Source: Lingula anatina (lineage: Eukaryota > Brachiopoda > Lingulata > Lingulida > Lingulidae). From it: a stretch of 38,465 bases of DNA. Both the position numbers and the translations under genes were made by a program. The notes below the pieces were generated by a model that was not told the DNA's origin, did no database searches, and saw only the letters and a program-made list of their open reading frames with translations. The stretch spans positions 199,664 through 238,128 of the forward strand of contig NW_019775719.1 of NCBI RefSeq assembly GCF_001039355.2. The letters are read 5' to 3'. This document shows, piece by piece, positions 22,326 through 33,516 of the stretch. How positions within the stretch are numbered: position 1 is the stretch's first letter; every line of letters begins with the position of its first letter.

Positions 22326-25300
22326 GGCAGACCCATACTCATCTTAATTGAACTTTAGATGGAGCCACATGCACCAGAAGTCTCACACTACACCACAAGT
22401 CAAATGCTATAAATTACTTACTCAAAATATAATAACAATAACTGTCTTTTGAAACTGTGAAACATGGATGATTCTGTCTACAGCAAGTAGTACCAAAACT
22501 TTTTTATGCAAAAATATATCAATAATAATTAATATAAAATACATTAAATGTAATTCCTAATAGTAAAAATAAAAAGTGATATGGACAATTTCAATTTGCA
22601 AATTTACATACATATATGCCTACGACTGCTGTTCTACTTACAATATGTCTGAAGTGAGTTATTTTTATGCGTTATATTTTTCCTGAATTTTCCAATTATT
22701 GTAACTTTCAGATTATATCAACACTTAATTAGTCAATTGCCATGCTTCGTCAATTGTACAGATAAATAGATGGTCATAGCTGATGCACTATCACAATTCA
22801 CTGACCCCTGGGCATACAGTGCTGCCTTTCACTTACCTAGGGGAATCGCCTTTGTTACAGCTTTAAAAAAACATATTGAGATTATGACAGTTTCTATTAG
22901 AAAATCTATACTTTGGTGTTGCTTTGATAATGGCAAATGGACTTGAATTACATGCTGACAGCAAAAAACAATAATGTAGCAAAACTGGTAAAAAGTACTC
23001 CCATTGAGTTTGTTAGTATTGAAGATATTGAATTCAAGGCAAAAGTATACCGGTACTTTTGTAAAGTCTGTACATTCGTCAGTCTGTATGTCGGCTGCCG
23101 TCAGTGTGACTGTTTGTCTATTTGTCCAAGACATACATGTAGATAACCAAAACATAAATATATTATATTTATCTTTCTATTTTCTTCCAAATCCCACCAA
23201 AGAGCAGTAATTTGGAGTAATAAGATTGCACTGAACCTGCTGGTTGTGAAAATCCTGCAATCACATTAAGCAGTAGAATATGCCTTCCACTTGTGAATTA
23301 TAGAACACCTAGCACAATCTGCAACCTTTAATTGTATTTCTGAATATCAGTTAAGTCTTTAGGGTTCACCAACATCAGCAATAGAAAGAACTTCCACTTA
23401 TGTACTATCACATATCCATTGGATAAAGTTGATATCCTAAGAATAGCTCTCCAGAGGATAACAATTTTATCATGGATAGCATGTGTTATCTATGGGAAAG
23501 TGGTTGTGTTCTCGAGTGCCGACGAAACTGGGTCGAGATGTAAAATGTTCAATTTCAAAACTTTATTGTGACAGTGCCAAAATATTTAGATTTAAATATA
23601 TTTCCCCTGCACCTTTCAGTTCACATCAACATATACATAGTATAATTGTCAATTATGAATTCTAAAAATGAGAAAAAAATTTTAAAAACACCTGCTGATG
23701 TAACCAGAATTGTGCTGTTTTATCTTAGCCATGCATCTAGATGGCTTCCTTCCTGTTCTACAGGTATATACTAGTGCTTTTCATTCATCAGATCACATTT
23801 TTTCAGACTGTTGACAAAATGGAAATACAGTGCAGTGATTTGATTTGATGCTTCACTGTTCCCTATATAAAGGCTTGTATACTGGTAAATCTACAAAACA
23901 AAAATCAAATTGAGTCTGATAAACAAAGCAGAGAAAATATTCAGGAAGGAATTAACATGCAAAGCTGCCTAGGTGTGACTGCCGCCCCACATATTTCATA
24001 TAAATCTAGAAATTACTTTACACTTTATAAACTTAATAAAAACGAACTTCATGTCTCAATATCAATTCACCTTTTATGCCTTCAAGAGTCACACACTTCA
24101 ATAACTCAAGAGTAAATTACTAGCATAAAAACCTAACAACAACACGTAATGAAAAAATATTGAACCATGGATGAATGAGTCTGTTGTAATTGTTTGACCA
24201 TTAACTGAAATTGAATCATTTATATCACATAAAGGTAGATTTGTTCCTGGCAGCTAAGAAATCTCAAATGCAACTTAATTTTTTCTTCCCTGCTACATGG
24301 TTTCTGTCCCAGGAAATAAAATCCATAAATCATCATCTTCAGTTTAAATTACTAAGCTTATTTTGCTTAAACATCTAAATAAGGCATGTGCACAATTAAC
24401 TCCAAATGAGTAAATTAGTAAGGATAAAAAACTGTTGTTCAAAAGCAGCAACAACAACAACAAAAAAAACAATGAAATGAATAACGCGCATGCACTTGTA
24501 ATACACAAGTGCTGCCGTGTTGGGTGGGATGGGGAAGTATGTAGTCATCAGTTTGCAATTTACGGATATTGGGTCATAAATATCAAAGGTAGATACTCCT
24601 GTGAATGTGACTAAAAAAAAATTCACAAACTAAAAGGGAATGCATTAATTGCAAACTTTATCTGGCTTTTATTTTTTACTTTTTCAATATATTATAACCT
24701 ACCAATATGGTATAAATGACAGAATTAAGTAATTTGGACCCGTTTAATTTCTTTTTGGTGATAAGATGGACACTTTAAAATCTTAGTTTAACCACATACT
24801 ATATCATAAAGCTAAGGACAAATGCTGTCAAAAAAAGTCCACTGCATTTTGGCCTAAATACATTCCACCTAAAACTCAATAAAACTTCCTCAGACAACAC
24901 ATTTCAACCTGATGCACTTAATTCCAGCCACTTATTTCCCCCCATCAGAACACCAAGGGTCCTTATTTTCCCTCTTCTGATACATCCCCTGCCTCATTTC
25001 TCTTCCCTTTCACTCACTATTTAACACAAGCTAAGATGTTAAACAAAGATTTCTCAGTCGGGCAAATAACTTCTCTGCCAAGCAGCCATACTTCAAAGAA
25101 CAGATTCTCCCTCTGGGCATAACCCTGTTATACACTACCCCAAACAGGTGAAATCAAAATTATATTTTCTTTCATGTTAGGTAGACAGGCTTTGTCCAAT
25201 ACCACAGCAGTTGACAGAACATTTAAAGGCAGGTCTTCAAATATTTACACATATTTGTGATGATGTTTTCTTAACATTTTCAGATTGTTAGATAAAAAAT

Positions 25301-26036
25301 GTATCTGGGGTGCAAATTCTATAACCAAAAGATGGTCAAACTTGTAAATTCAAATTATTTGTCACCTTCTATCTTTTTTAATGACAATGCTACTATTCTA
25401 TCTTCAGGGACATGTTTGTCAACTTTCAAGAAATAAAAATGTGTCCATAAGAAATATAGATAATTTTAATGCACAAACTCCTTTTGTATAGTATCTTCAT
25501 AAAACTACACCATTCTTCCTCTCCATGTGTGGCAAATACAGGTGAAAATATCTTATAGGGATAAATTATACTGATACTGTCTCAACTCAATTATTCGATA
25601 CAAAAAACCCTCAATTTGTCTTTTTTTCTACAATTTTCTAATGTAAAAAATCCTGAGAAGTTGCAGCATTACAAAATTATCAACTTTTTCACAAAAAATG
25701 TTTCAAAACATTGAGTTAATGTATTTATTATCTCATTCACTTTTCAGAAACACATACAGGGAAAACAATCCTCATCCCACTGTGCCACATTATAACTGAA
25801 ACCTCTCTTAATTTTTAGCAGAAGTAAACAACGCAATGGCATTCCCAATAAAACACAAAACAGCTATATATATATAATACTTACCTGTAGAAGAGACGTA
25901 ATTTTAAATGCATATTTTTAAAAGTCCTTCTCACATATTTCTAAGCAAATTTGCATGTAACACATAAGAAAAAATCAGGTTCAGAATTTTTTCTTACAAC
26001 AACATATGAAATTATAAAAAGCAAATAAAACCTTAC

Positions 26037-28445
26037 CTGCTGCTGGATCTTTTTCTCTGGGTCCACTGTTGTTATGATCTCCTCTGTAAGTGAAGAATAA
26101 GATGTATTTGTACATACAGGTAAAACCTTTTGAATGCTATTCTCTGATGATAGATCGTTCAGAGTATAAATTCCAATCAATCTTCACAAATAATATGTCC
26201 ATGTTATCTTGTTGCAGTTCTGAACGTCTGTAATCTTTTCACCTGTATGTCGACATACCAGAACATTGAAGTACTCTAGCTTCTTTTATCATTACAACAC
26301 GGGTTTTGATGAACCTGTATTCCTTAGATCACAGCCGATTGAACTGGCATTGTCCGCTTCGCTTTGATATCAAATTTTTCTAATACAAAAATATGAAACG
26401 AGGGACATAATTAGATAATAATTTCCCTTTCTGTGATGCAAGTAGTACAAGATGGGGATAGGGTTACTTCAACAAAATAGCTCTCTGTCAAATGCCCCGA
26501 TCAAATTGCCCAAATCAAGCATATGCAAAGCATTGTTGTTGCTTACAGAGCGGGCCTTTCAACTCCGGTAATTCAAGTAAACATGCATACAGGGGTATTG
26601 TTGATCAAAGACGCCGTAAAAGGATAAGAGGTTATGTCTCTTGAGCTGTATCATGCTCCAAAATTAAAGTGCAACATTGTCAAGGGAATATGATTATGAA
26701 ATTTGGCATAATATTACTATTGTGCAAAACGCTTGTATAGAACTGAAAATTGTAGTCACAATGTCTGAGTGTAAGAGAAAAGAAGCGCTTCATAGTCAAA
26801 ACATACAACAAGTCAAGGGTCTCTCTCTTTTTTTGACCCGTGTGTATATGGATATGCTAGCACTGGTGCTTCTGACTTAAAAGCTAACAAAGGGCAAGCA
26901 AGTTATCAAGTCATGAATTAAATGGCATTATGTTTACCAAATACAGTAGTTTGAGTCAATTGAAGGCAGTAACTTCACACAATAACTGTCTCACGTAAAA
27001 TGATGCTCAAATATGTAAGGAATCAGCGAAATTGGCAATTGTAGGGCATAAATGGGTGATTTTATGTGACTCGTGTTACAACAATATTTAGTAAATAAAA
27101 AGTACCATTTGTGACTAAATAACCACTAGATCAAAATAAACATTTTATATAAAGTTGAAATGCTGACACACTTCAAAGCATATTTGTGTTGCATAATCCA
27201 CAAGTAAATGGTGTGATTTTCTTTTTTGAAAAAATAAATAACAGCCTCTCTTTAAGTGCCTGGCCCTACATAACCTTCTTTTTATTTATCATTTTGCCAC
27301 CCGAGTGGCATCACATAATCATTTATATTTGCAAATTATCTGCATGATAGCACTGGGTGGGGAAATAATCAAAATTATGTCTTTGAAGTCATTTTTATAT
27401 TTCAAGAGGTTGGCAAGGAAGTGATACCAATCTTATGATGAATTACACAGCGACATCCTTTTCCAGACAGGTGTCTGCATGATATGGAGATATGCAGTTT
27501 TTGTAATAAACCATCATATATATATAAGAATACATCACGAATCACAAATATTACAAGAATTTTTCATTATCAGTAAATACCTTGAGCAAGCCTCATCATT
27601 TTTTGGTTGATTCTCATTTCGGAATTCCTGCCAATTTAAGAGAGAAGTACTCTGCAAAACTGATGTTTAGCCTCTATTAACCAGGTGTTTTGGAGAAGAT
27701 TACCTGCAACTGAAATTCTAAAAAAAGATTTTTGGTTCCTTTATTTAAATTAGACAAAGTAAAAAGTAGAAATAGGAAAAAAAATTAAGCAGTAGGCTCA
27801 GCCTATAACCATTCATTGCAGAAATACAAAATCAGTAGGAGATGGAGGGAGGGAAAAAAGGCAAAAAGAAAAAACGTATTATACTGCTCTTTGGTTAAAA
27901 CGTGTCATAACAAGTTTCTGAAATTTTTAATAAGGACCAGATGATTGTTTACTTTACATAATAACATTTATAATAAAATTAATTTCTTTTAAGTATTTAT
28001 GTTTATGATAATCAATTTCAGTTTATTGCTTTTTCTAGCCACTTGCCTCAAGTCTTTTTCCATTCCAGTGATGTGGCAATGCAAAGGGCTCACAGAACTT
28101 AATTGTGGTGAATTCCCCCTGTTAACTCCTAGTATCTTCACATGAAGCTGCATGGGTCTTCACAGGAGTGTCACCTGAATTAAATGTTCCACCGTAGGAT
28201 TTACTTAACTATAAGTCAAGGGTTGCCATTACCGATCTCTGGGTATATTTTTGCAAAACTGTCACCACTGTTTGCGTAAAACTGAAAATTATAGATTTAC
28301 TAAAAAGTTTGAAGAGCAATAAAAAGCTTGCAATGTGCAAAATTGACTTTATATAAGTCCGTCAATGCTGGGGTTCTATCAACGAGGGAAAAAACGAGAC
28401 TATACTGTATATTACCATAAAAGTATTATTTGCAATGCTTACCAT
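26037..28445 (-). CDS. Tentative 5' exons of an unidentified minus-strand gene
   Basis: Three pieces chain in phase on the minus strand. A possible first exon ends ...GCATG at 28443 before gtaagc, with the ATG itself at 28445-28443. A 47-nt exon follows at 27627-27581 (acceptor ttggcag, donor gtattt), then a second 47-nt exon at 26083-26037 (pyrimidine-rich acceptor ttcacttacag, donor gtaagg). Read from that ATG they give a hydrophilic 32-residue start beginning MEFRNENQPK and including DHNNSGPREKDP, with a split codon at the last donor. It would start about 0.5 kb from the TRMT10B promoter, head to head with it. A second frame through both small exons is also open (including MRLAQ and TTVDPEKKIQQQ). 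I recognise no family. The ATG context is weak and cryptic splice sites are common in this DNA. Confidence 0.27.
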
Positions 28446-28900
28446 GCATAGATACAGCTCTAAATTCTTGCGTGGCTCTTTCTTGCAATTAATTACATGT
28501 ACGTTAGCACATAATAAAAATATTAATTAATGTTAACATTAACGAGTTCCTGAAATTAAAGTGACCAGAAAATTGTTTCCAAACAATTAACTTTTGTTTA
28601 CGGATTTTGTTTCAGAGACGGACATAATATCAATCTGTTCTCCTGTTTATCTATAATCTGGACCTCTATTTCTCCGTTGTGGTGCAACGAAAAACATTCC
28701 TCATTGTGCAGTTGATGAGTGTGGTCACGAGTTCATGATTTCACGTTTATCATGTGCAGGGCGTTCCTGTCGTCAGTGCGTTGTCAATATGAACTCTAAT
28801 TTGCCACAGTCTGAGGGCGCTGTGTTACTGGGGGCCGCACAGCTAAAACCCCTCCAAACGCAAAATAAATGCGTCAGTTGAGATCACGAGTGCATTTCCT
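26084..28900. other. Mostly non-coding; tentative minus-strand 5' exons only
   Basis: Apart from the two tentative 47-nt exons and the possible start at 28445, no coding signal. CpG content rises towards 28730-28990, consistent with a promoter region for TRMT10B and perhaps for a divergent minus-strand transcript. Confidence 0.5.
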
Positions 28901-28919
28901 CGATGCATTTCTCGGTACC

Positions 28920-28950
28920 TATATAATCGGCAGTCAGTAGTTTTCCATTA
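28920..28950 (+). promoter_or_regulatory. Candidate core promoter (TATA box and initiator) for TRMT10B
   Basis: TATATAA lies at 28920-28926. A pyrimidine-flanked CCATT at 28945-28949 would put +1 near 28947, about 27 bases downstream, which is normal TATA spacing. The 5' UTR would be about 215 bases up to the ATG at 29162. The flanking DNA (28730-28990) has more CpG than its surroundings. Prediction by motif only. Confidence 0.4.
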
Positions 28951-29082
28951 TAGATCGCTGAGAGCGTGTGTTTGGCGGTGCATTTGTCTGTTCAAGATAA
29001 TTATTTTAAGAAGTTTATATACTAAGGGGTTCAAGTCTTTCAGGAAGATCATTGTATCTTATATTTTCACATTTACCACATT

Positions 29083-29129
29083 ATGTTGTAAAACTCGATA
29101 TGTAGTGGCCATCAATGCAACAACGTTAG
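29083..29129 (+). promoter_or_regulatory. Three short upstream ORFs in the presumed 5' UTR
   Basis: Upstream of the ATGs at 29138 and 29162 there are three tiny ORFs: ATG TTG TAA at 29083-29091, a minimal ATG TAG at 29100-29105, and a four-codon ORF at 29115-29129. If transcription starts near 28947 they lie in the leader and could restrain translation or promote reinitiation. The ORFs are plain in the sequence; their presence in the mRNA is inferred. Confidence 0.45.
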
Positions 29130-29161
29130 CAAAACGCATGAAACGAACAGCTAACCCAGCG

Positions 29162-32100
29162 ATGGCTTCTGCCACTGCATCAACACCCAGCCCTTCGTTG
29201 TTGACCAAAGTCAAAGAGTGCATTGATGACGGAGAAAAGGTCAAAGCTGAAGCGGAACGGTCCAAGCTGAAGGAGAACAACTCAGAGAAGCTGAAGCAGA
29301 ACAGGTCAGAATTGAAGGAGAACAGCTCAGAGCTGAAGCAGAACAGGTCAGAATTGAAGGAGAACAGCTCAGAGCTGAAGCAGAACAGGTCAGAATTGAA
29401 GGAGAACAGCTCAGAGCTGAAGCAGAACAGGTCAGAATTGAAGGAGAACAGCTCAGAGCTGAAGCAGAACAGGTCAGAATTGAAGGAGAACAGCTCAGAG
29501 CTGAAGCAGAACAGGTCAGAATTGAAGGAGAACAGCTCAGAGCTGAAGCAGAACAGGTCAGAATTGAAGGAGAACAGCTCAGAGCTGAAGCAGAACAGGT
29601 CAGAATTGAAGGAGAACAGCTCAGAGCTGAAGCAGAACAGGTCAGAATTGAAGGAGAACAGCTCAGAGCTGAAGCAGAACAGGTCAGAATTGAAGGAGAA
29701 CAGCTCAGAGCTGAAGCAGAACAGGTCAGAATTGAAGGAGAACAGCTCAGAGCTGAAGCAGAACAGGTCAGAATTGAAGGAGAACAGCTCAGAGCTGAAG
29801 CAGAACAGGTCAGAATTGAAGGAGAACAGCTCAGAGCTGAAGCAGAACAGGTCAGAATTGAAGGAGAACAGCTCAGAGCTGAAGCAGAACAGGTCAGAAT
29901 TGAAGGAGAACAGCTCAAAACTGAAGCAGAACAGCTCAAAGCCGACACAGATTGGGTCAGAAGAGAACTTCTTCAAAGAACTGGACCTGGAGATGAGAAG
30001 AGAAAACACTTGAATGTATGGCTATGACTTTTATATGTTTTTTTTATTCTTCAGCAGGAATGATTGTCACAATTTCCTGAAACATGTATTGTTTACTGTG
30101 TAAAGTACGTGTATACTGATCTATTTAAAAAAGGGAAATAAGAAAGAAAAATATAGTAGTATATGTACATCGTATTAATGGCTCATTCAGGTTAAATCTT
30201 CTAGCATAACATTTAAGTTTTTTTTTCTTTATAAGTGAAAAGGTTTCTCATTTTTTGCACGTTAATGACTTATTATGATCGTTATATTTATTAATTCATT
30301 TTTTCAGAAAAGTGAAAAACTTAGATTAAGATATGAAAGGATTCAAAGTCAACACAAGTTAAAAAGAAAGCAAAAGAAGGAACAGAAAAAACAAAACAGG
30401 CAGCAAGAAGCTAGTAGTAAGATGTTATTTTTATTATCATTGTTATTGGATTAATTTTTTTAATTTAATTAAATTAAAAAAAAAATGAACTTTTCACACA
30501 TTCTATCCAGGTCACACTTTCAGTTGTACTGAATTTCAATTTCTATCTGTAAATGATTATTCTTTAATTTTGTAGCAGAGGCATCTTCCACCTGTGATTC
30601 AGAGAGGCTGAGTAAGCGTGATCTGAAAGCTCTTACTAAGAAAAGGTGCCTGCAAGCCTTGGAAACAGGGCAAAGAGTCTGTGTAGATCTGGGCCTAGAG
30701 CAGCACATGAGTGACAAGGTGATTTAGGAGTTTGAGTGTAATTATTTACTGCTATAATATGAAAAGGCAAGAGTTCAGTTTTCCTTCAACTCCATGCCTA
30801 CTGATATAATTCTTTATTATATCACCAGATGTTTTGATTTTGCGAAAAGTGTTTATTAGATAAGTTGTTTAAACTGTGAGAAAAATAATAAGATTATATT
30901 TTTGACAAAAGTTTTGTCTTTTTCTACTATATTATTTAATAAATATAGATAATGCTGAGCTTTGGATTCATTTGAACAAGTTTTATTTTAATGAATTTCA
31001 GTGTAATGAAATTATTACCTTCTTTGAATTGCCTGTTAAAAAATGTATCTGTATTTGAAAGACTGAAAGAGTTTTATAACAGTTTTGCTTTTAAAATGAA
31101 TGTTAAATTTAAGCAGACATTTTTTACATAGGAAAAAAGCAAACTAGCCCAGCAGCTTGGCCGGCTGTATGGTTCTAATAGACAGTCTGAAGATCCTATG
31201 CACATATACTTCACAAACCTTAACAAAGATGGTGTGCTTTACCAAGAATGTGTGAGGAAAAATGAAGGATTTGAAAATTATATGGTGAATACTGGAATCC
31301 ACGTTAGACATTGTAAAACATAGTAAGAGAACTGTGATGTGTGGAGGTCATGTGATGTGGGGGGTCATGTGATGTGTGGGGGTCATGTGGTCGTAACAAC
31401 TACTTTGCTTTTTGTTCACCAGTGAAGTCCATTTACTATAACACATTTTGGTTATTGAAATAGAAAGATGTAATGCAAGTGTGTCTCTTTTTATATGTTA
31501 GATGCAGTGCATGCAAGATTAGTTGCTCTCCCTTTCTTATGCATTCCCTCTTCTGTATGCTGTGTTATAGCCAAGCAACTTTTGCTTTACGACAAAAGGT
31601 CAATTAGAATATTTAACACAGTAGTTTTCTTTGCTGAAAACATTGGTGAACAGTTACATGTATGTTTGATGCTATTGTTTGAAGGAGCAATGAAAAAAAA
31701 GAATAATGATTGCATATTTTTATTTTGCCATTGTTTTGCAGGTTGACATGACTGAGAAATCTCACATGGAATTATTTAAGCGGGAAGATCTTGTGTTCTT
31801 GACCCCAGATGGCAGCACTGTGCTCACTGGTTTGGACAGGAACAAGGTGTATGTCATGGGAGGACTGGTTGACGAGAGCCCTAACAAGGTAGGGGTGGAA
31901 CAAAACAAAATTATTGATAATTTTTCATATCTTCGGTATTCATTATTTGGTCAAAAATTTTAAGTCTATTAGCCTTTTGGAATACTATGGTCTAAGAATC
32001 TACTGACGAAGAACAGAAATAGTGGCCAGTAGGTAGTATTGACATGGCAGACTGCATACAAAAGTTACAAATGTTTCCAGACCCAAACAAAATATTGCCT

Positions 32101-32893
32101 GACAGTTTTGATCATTATCTAAAAGATTTCAAAAGAATATTTTGTCTGTTACAATTTAAAAAAATTTACCATGGCATATGATTTATTATTTTTAATTGGT
32201 GTTCTTAAACATCTATATCTTGCAGAACATCACTTCAAGTGCAGCCCAGACAGCAGGGGTTCAGACAGCCAGACTACCCATAGATGAATACATGACCAAA
32301 GGCGACCAGGGCACCTTCTCTAAAATATTGGCAGTAAACCAAGGTAAGTGAAATGCTTAACCATCTTTGTTCTTATCTTTTTAATCCTGTTAATTCCCCT
32401 AAAGTTTTGACTGCTGCTTCCAAGTATTGTCAATATATTTTTTTGGCTACAAGATGGCAAAATGGTTAAACCAGTTTGAGAGTAGTAAAACTAAAAGAAA
32501 AATCATTTTGGCATTAACTGTAGCCATTGGTTAAATGTTTACACTATTGTTGTACAAATAAATGTATTTGGTAAATGACACCTACAGAATGTTTCGATGT
32601 TGTCAGTGAACATTAGGCAAACATGCTGTAAGAATAAAGTTGCGAAGTTTTACTTATTTTGCGTTTATTTTTTTTTTCACTATAACACAGCAATATTATA
32701 CTTCTTGCATGATTTTTTTTCTTTCAGTATAACATGTATCTAAAATGTATTGTTTTAATTTTCCCCATCATTTCATTTTTCAGTATTTGACATTTTGTTG
32801 AAGTTCCAGCAGACAGGAGACTGGAGACAAGCGTTGATGGCAGGTGTACCACAGAGAACGGGGTTCATCTTGAAATCAGATAACATAGTCTGA
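29162..32893 (+). CDS. TRMT10B: tRNA (position 9) methyltransferase, TRMT10B orthologue with N-terminal repeat extension (7 exons)
   Basis: Exons: 29162-30015, 30308-30416, 30579-30718, 31132-31284, 31742-31888, 32226-32343, 32784-32893 (TGA at 32891). All introns are GT-AG and all phases agree from exon 1 (read in the repeat frame VRIEGEQ...) to the stop. Exons 2-7 encode 258 residues: a basic Lys/Arg-rich linker, then the SPOUT (TRM10) domain with ALTKKRCLQAL, VCVDLGLEQHMSDK, LGRLYGSN, LYQECVR, DLVFLTPD, the knot motif VYVMGGLVDES, TARLPIDEYM, ILAVNQVFDIL and a final GFILKSDNIV. Order and motifs match human TRMT10B (about 316 aa) as I remember it, better than TRMT10A. The family methylates N1 of purine 9 in tRNA using SAM; human TRMT10B is reported to act on tRNA-Asp. 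The Asp of GGLVD matches the proposed catalytic base. Exon 1 adds a long coiled-coil array; a one-base deficit near 29255-29260 separates its ATG (29162, good Kozak context) from the downstream frame, so the start is uncertain. The SPOUT part is secure. Confidence 0.9.
29306..29935 (+). repeat. 42-bp coding tandem repeat: 14 perfect copies plus one degenerate copy
   Basis: Units begin at 29306 and every 42 bases to 29852; all 14 look identical. A 15th, altered copy (29894-29935) ends the array, and two degenerate heptad units precede it (29240-29305). Each 42-bp unit is itself two related 21-bp halves differing at 4 positions. In the frame that continues into the methyltransferase, the unit reads VRIEGEQ LRAEAEQ, with V/L at one core position and G/A at the other, so it is a regular two-heptad coiled coil rich in Glu and Gln. 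Two plus-strand frames and at least two minus-strand frames are also open across the array. I regard those as consequences of the stop-free repeat, not as genes. Confidence 0.95.
31335..31390 (+). repeat. Three-copy intronic minisatellite in TRMT10B
   Basis: GTGATGTGTGGAGGTCAT, GTGATGTGGGGGGTCAT and GTGATGTGTGGGGGTCAT in a row, 50 bases after the donor of the exon ending at 31284. Confidence 0.8.
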
Positions 32894-33270
32894 TACCAAC
32901 TTACCTGTATTTGAACTGTCATGATGTAAGGGGGGCATCTGCCATCACAAAAGAACTCCAGAACGAAGTTTTTACTCGAGATAAATCAAACCTAGTCCAT
33001 TTAAGGTGCAATATTTTGACTGTTTTATAGCAAGAAAGACATGGCTTTGGATTATGTGATTGATCCATAGTTACTGTCTCCGACTAGACAACTGCAGATA
33101 TGTCAGTAACTGAACTGGGGCAAAATTTCAGTCAGAATTTATTATTGCTCGTCTTAAAATGAACAACTTCAAGTTTTAAATTTGTTTGTGAAGGACAATG
33201 ATTAGCCTGTCATGTATGTACAATTCTAAATCCTAAAGAATCCATAAACAAAACATTTTTTTCATTATAT

Positions 33271-33276
33271 TTTATT
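33271..33276 (-). terminator. Candidate GEMIN4 poly(A) signal AATAAA
   Basis: TTTATT on the plus strand gives AATAAA on the minus strand, about 240 bases beyond the GEMIN4 stop. It lies inside the region where the TRMT10B 3' UTR should be, so the two transcripts may be close or overlapping. Confidence 0.5.
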
Positions 33277-33516
33277 TGAAAAGAGATAGAAGTTCCATGA
33301 TGTCATACCCAACTCTCAAATCTACCTCACTTTTTGCTGTCTTAAAGGTCAGAGCAACATTACATGCGAGTCTGTGATTTCAGAACTGAGGTCCCTGTAT
33401 AATGTGAATGTATTTCGCAAACACCAATGGATACATTTTTGTGTTGCCTTCAGGGAAGTCTTAAATATGATTTGGCAAAAATATTCTTCCTGGGTCTCCT
33501 TGATGAAATGACACCA

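Larger units (their letters stand above)
20937..26036. other. Non-coding stretch: no gene found
   Basis: Holds the poly-T run, the long inverted repeat (21344-21576), a short CA-rich patch (21605-21635) and the diverged foldback copy at 22058. From 22330 to 26036 it is AT-rich with nothing I can name. Confidence 0.55.

Noticed and set aside
26037-26083. Similarity of a short peptide (DPEKKIQQQ) to the start of the CBP/p300 TAZ1 domain
   Set aside because: It lacks two residues of the highly conserved DPEKRKLIQQQ, no following TAZ1 exon is seen on the minus strand, and the frame is not the one that chains with the tentative ATG.
29059-30013. Long ORFs on both strands over the 42-bp array, including a 302-codon plus-strand ORF (SELKENSSELKQNR repeats)
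   Set aside because: They are open only because the repeat unit lacks stops in those frames. The plus-strand one ends at 30013 without a usable donor, while the alternative frame splices in phase to six methyltransferase exons. Its first part (from 29162) is kept only as the probable N-terminus before the one-base deficit.
31495-31746. Plus-strand 83-codon ORF inside the TRMT10B region
   Set aside because: It lies in the intron before the exon at 31742 and ends just inside that exon in the wrong frame.
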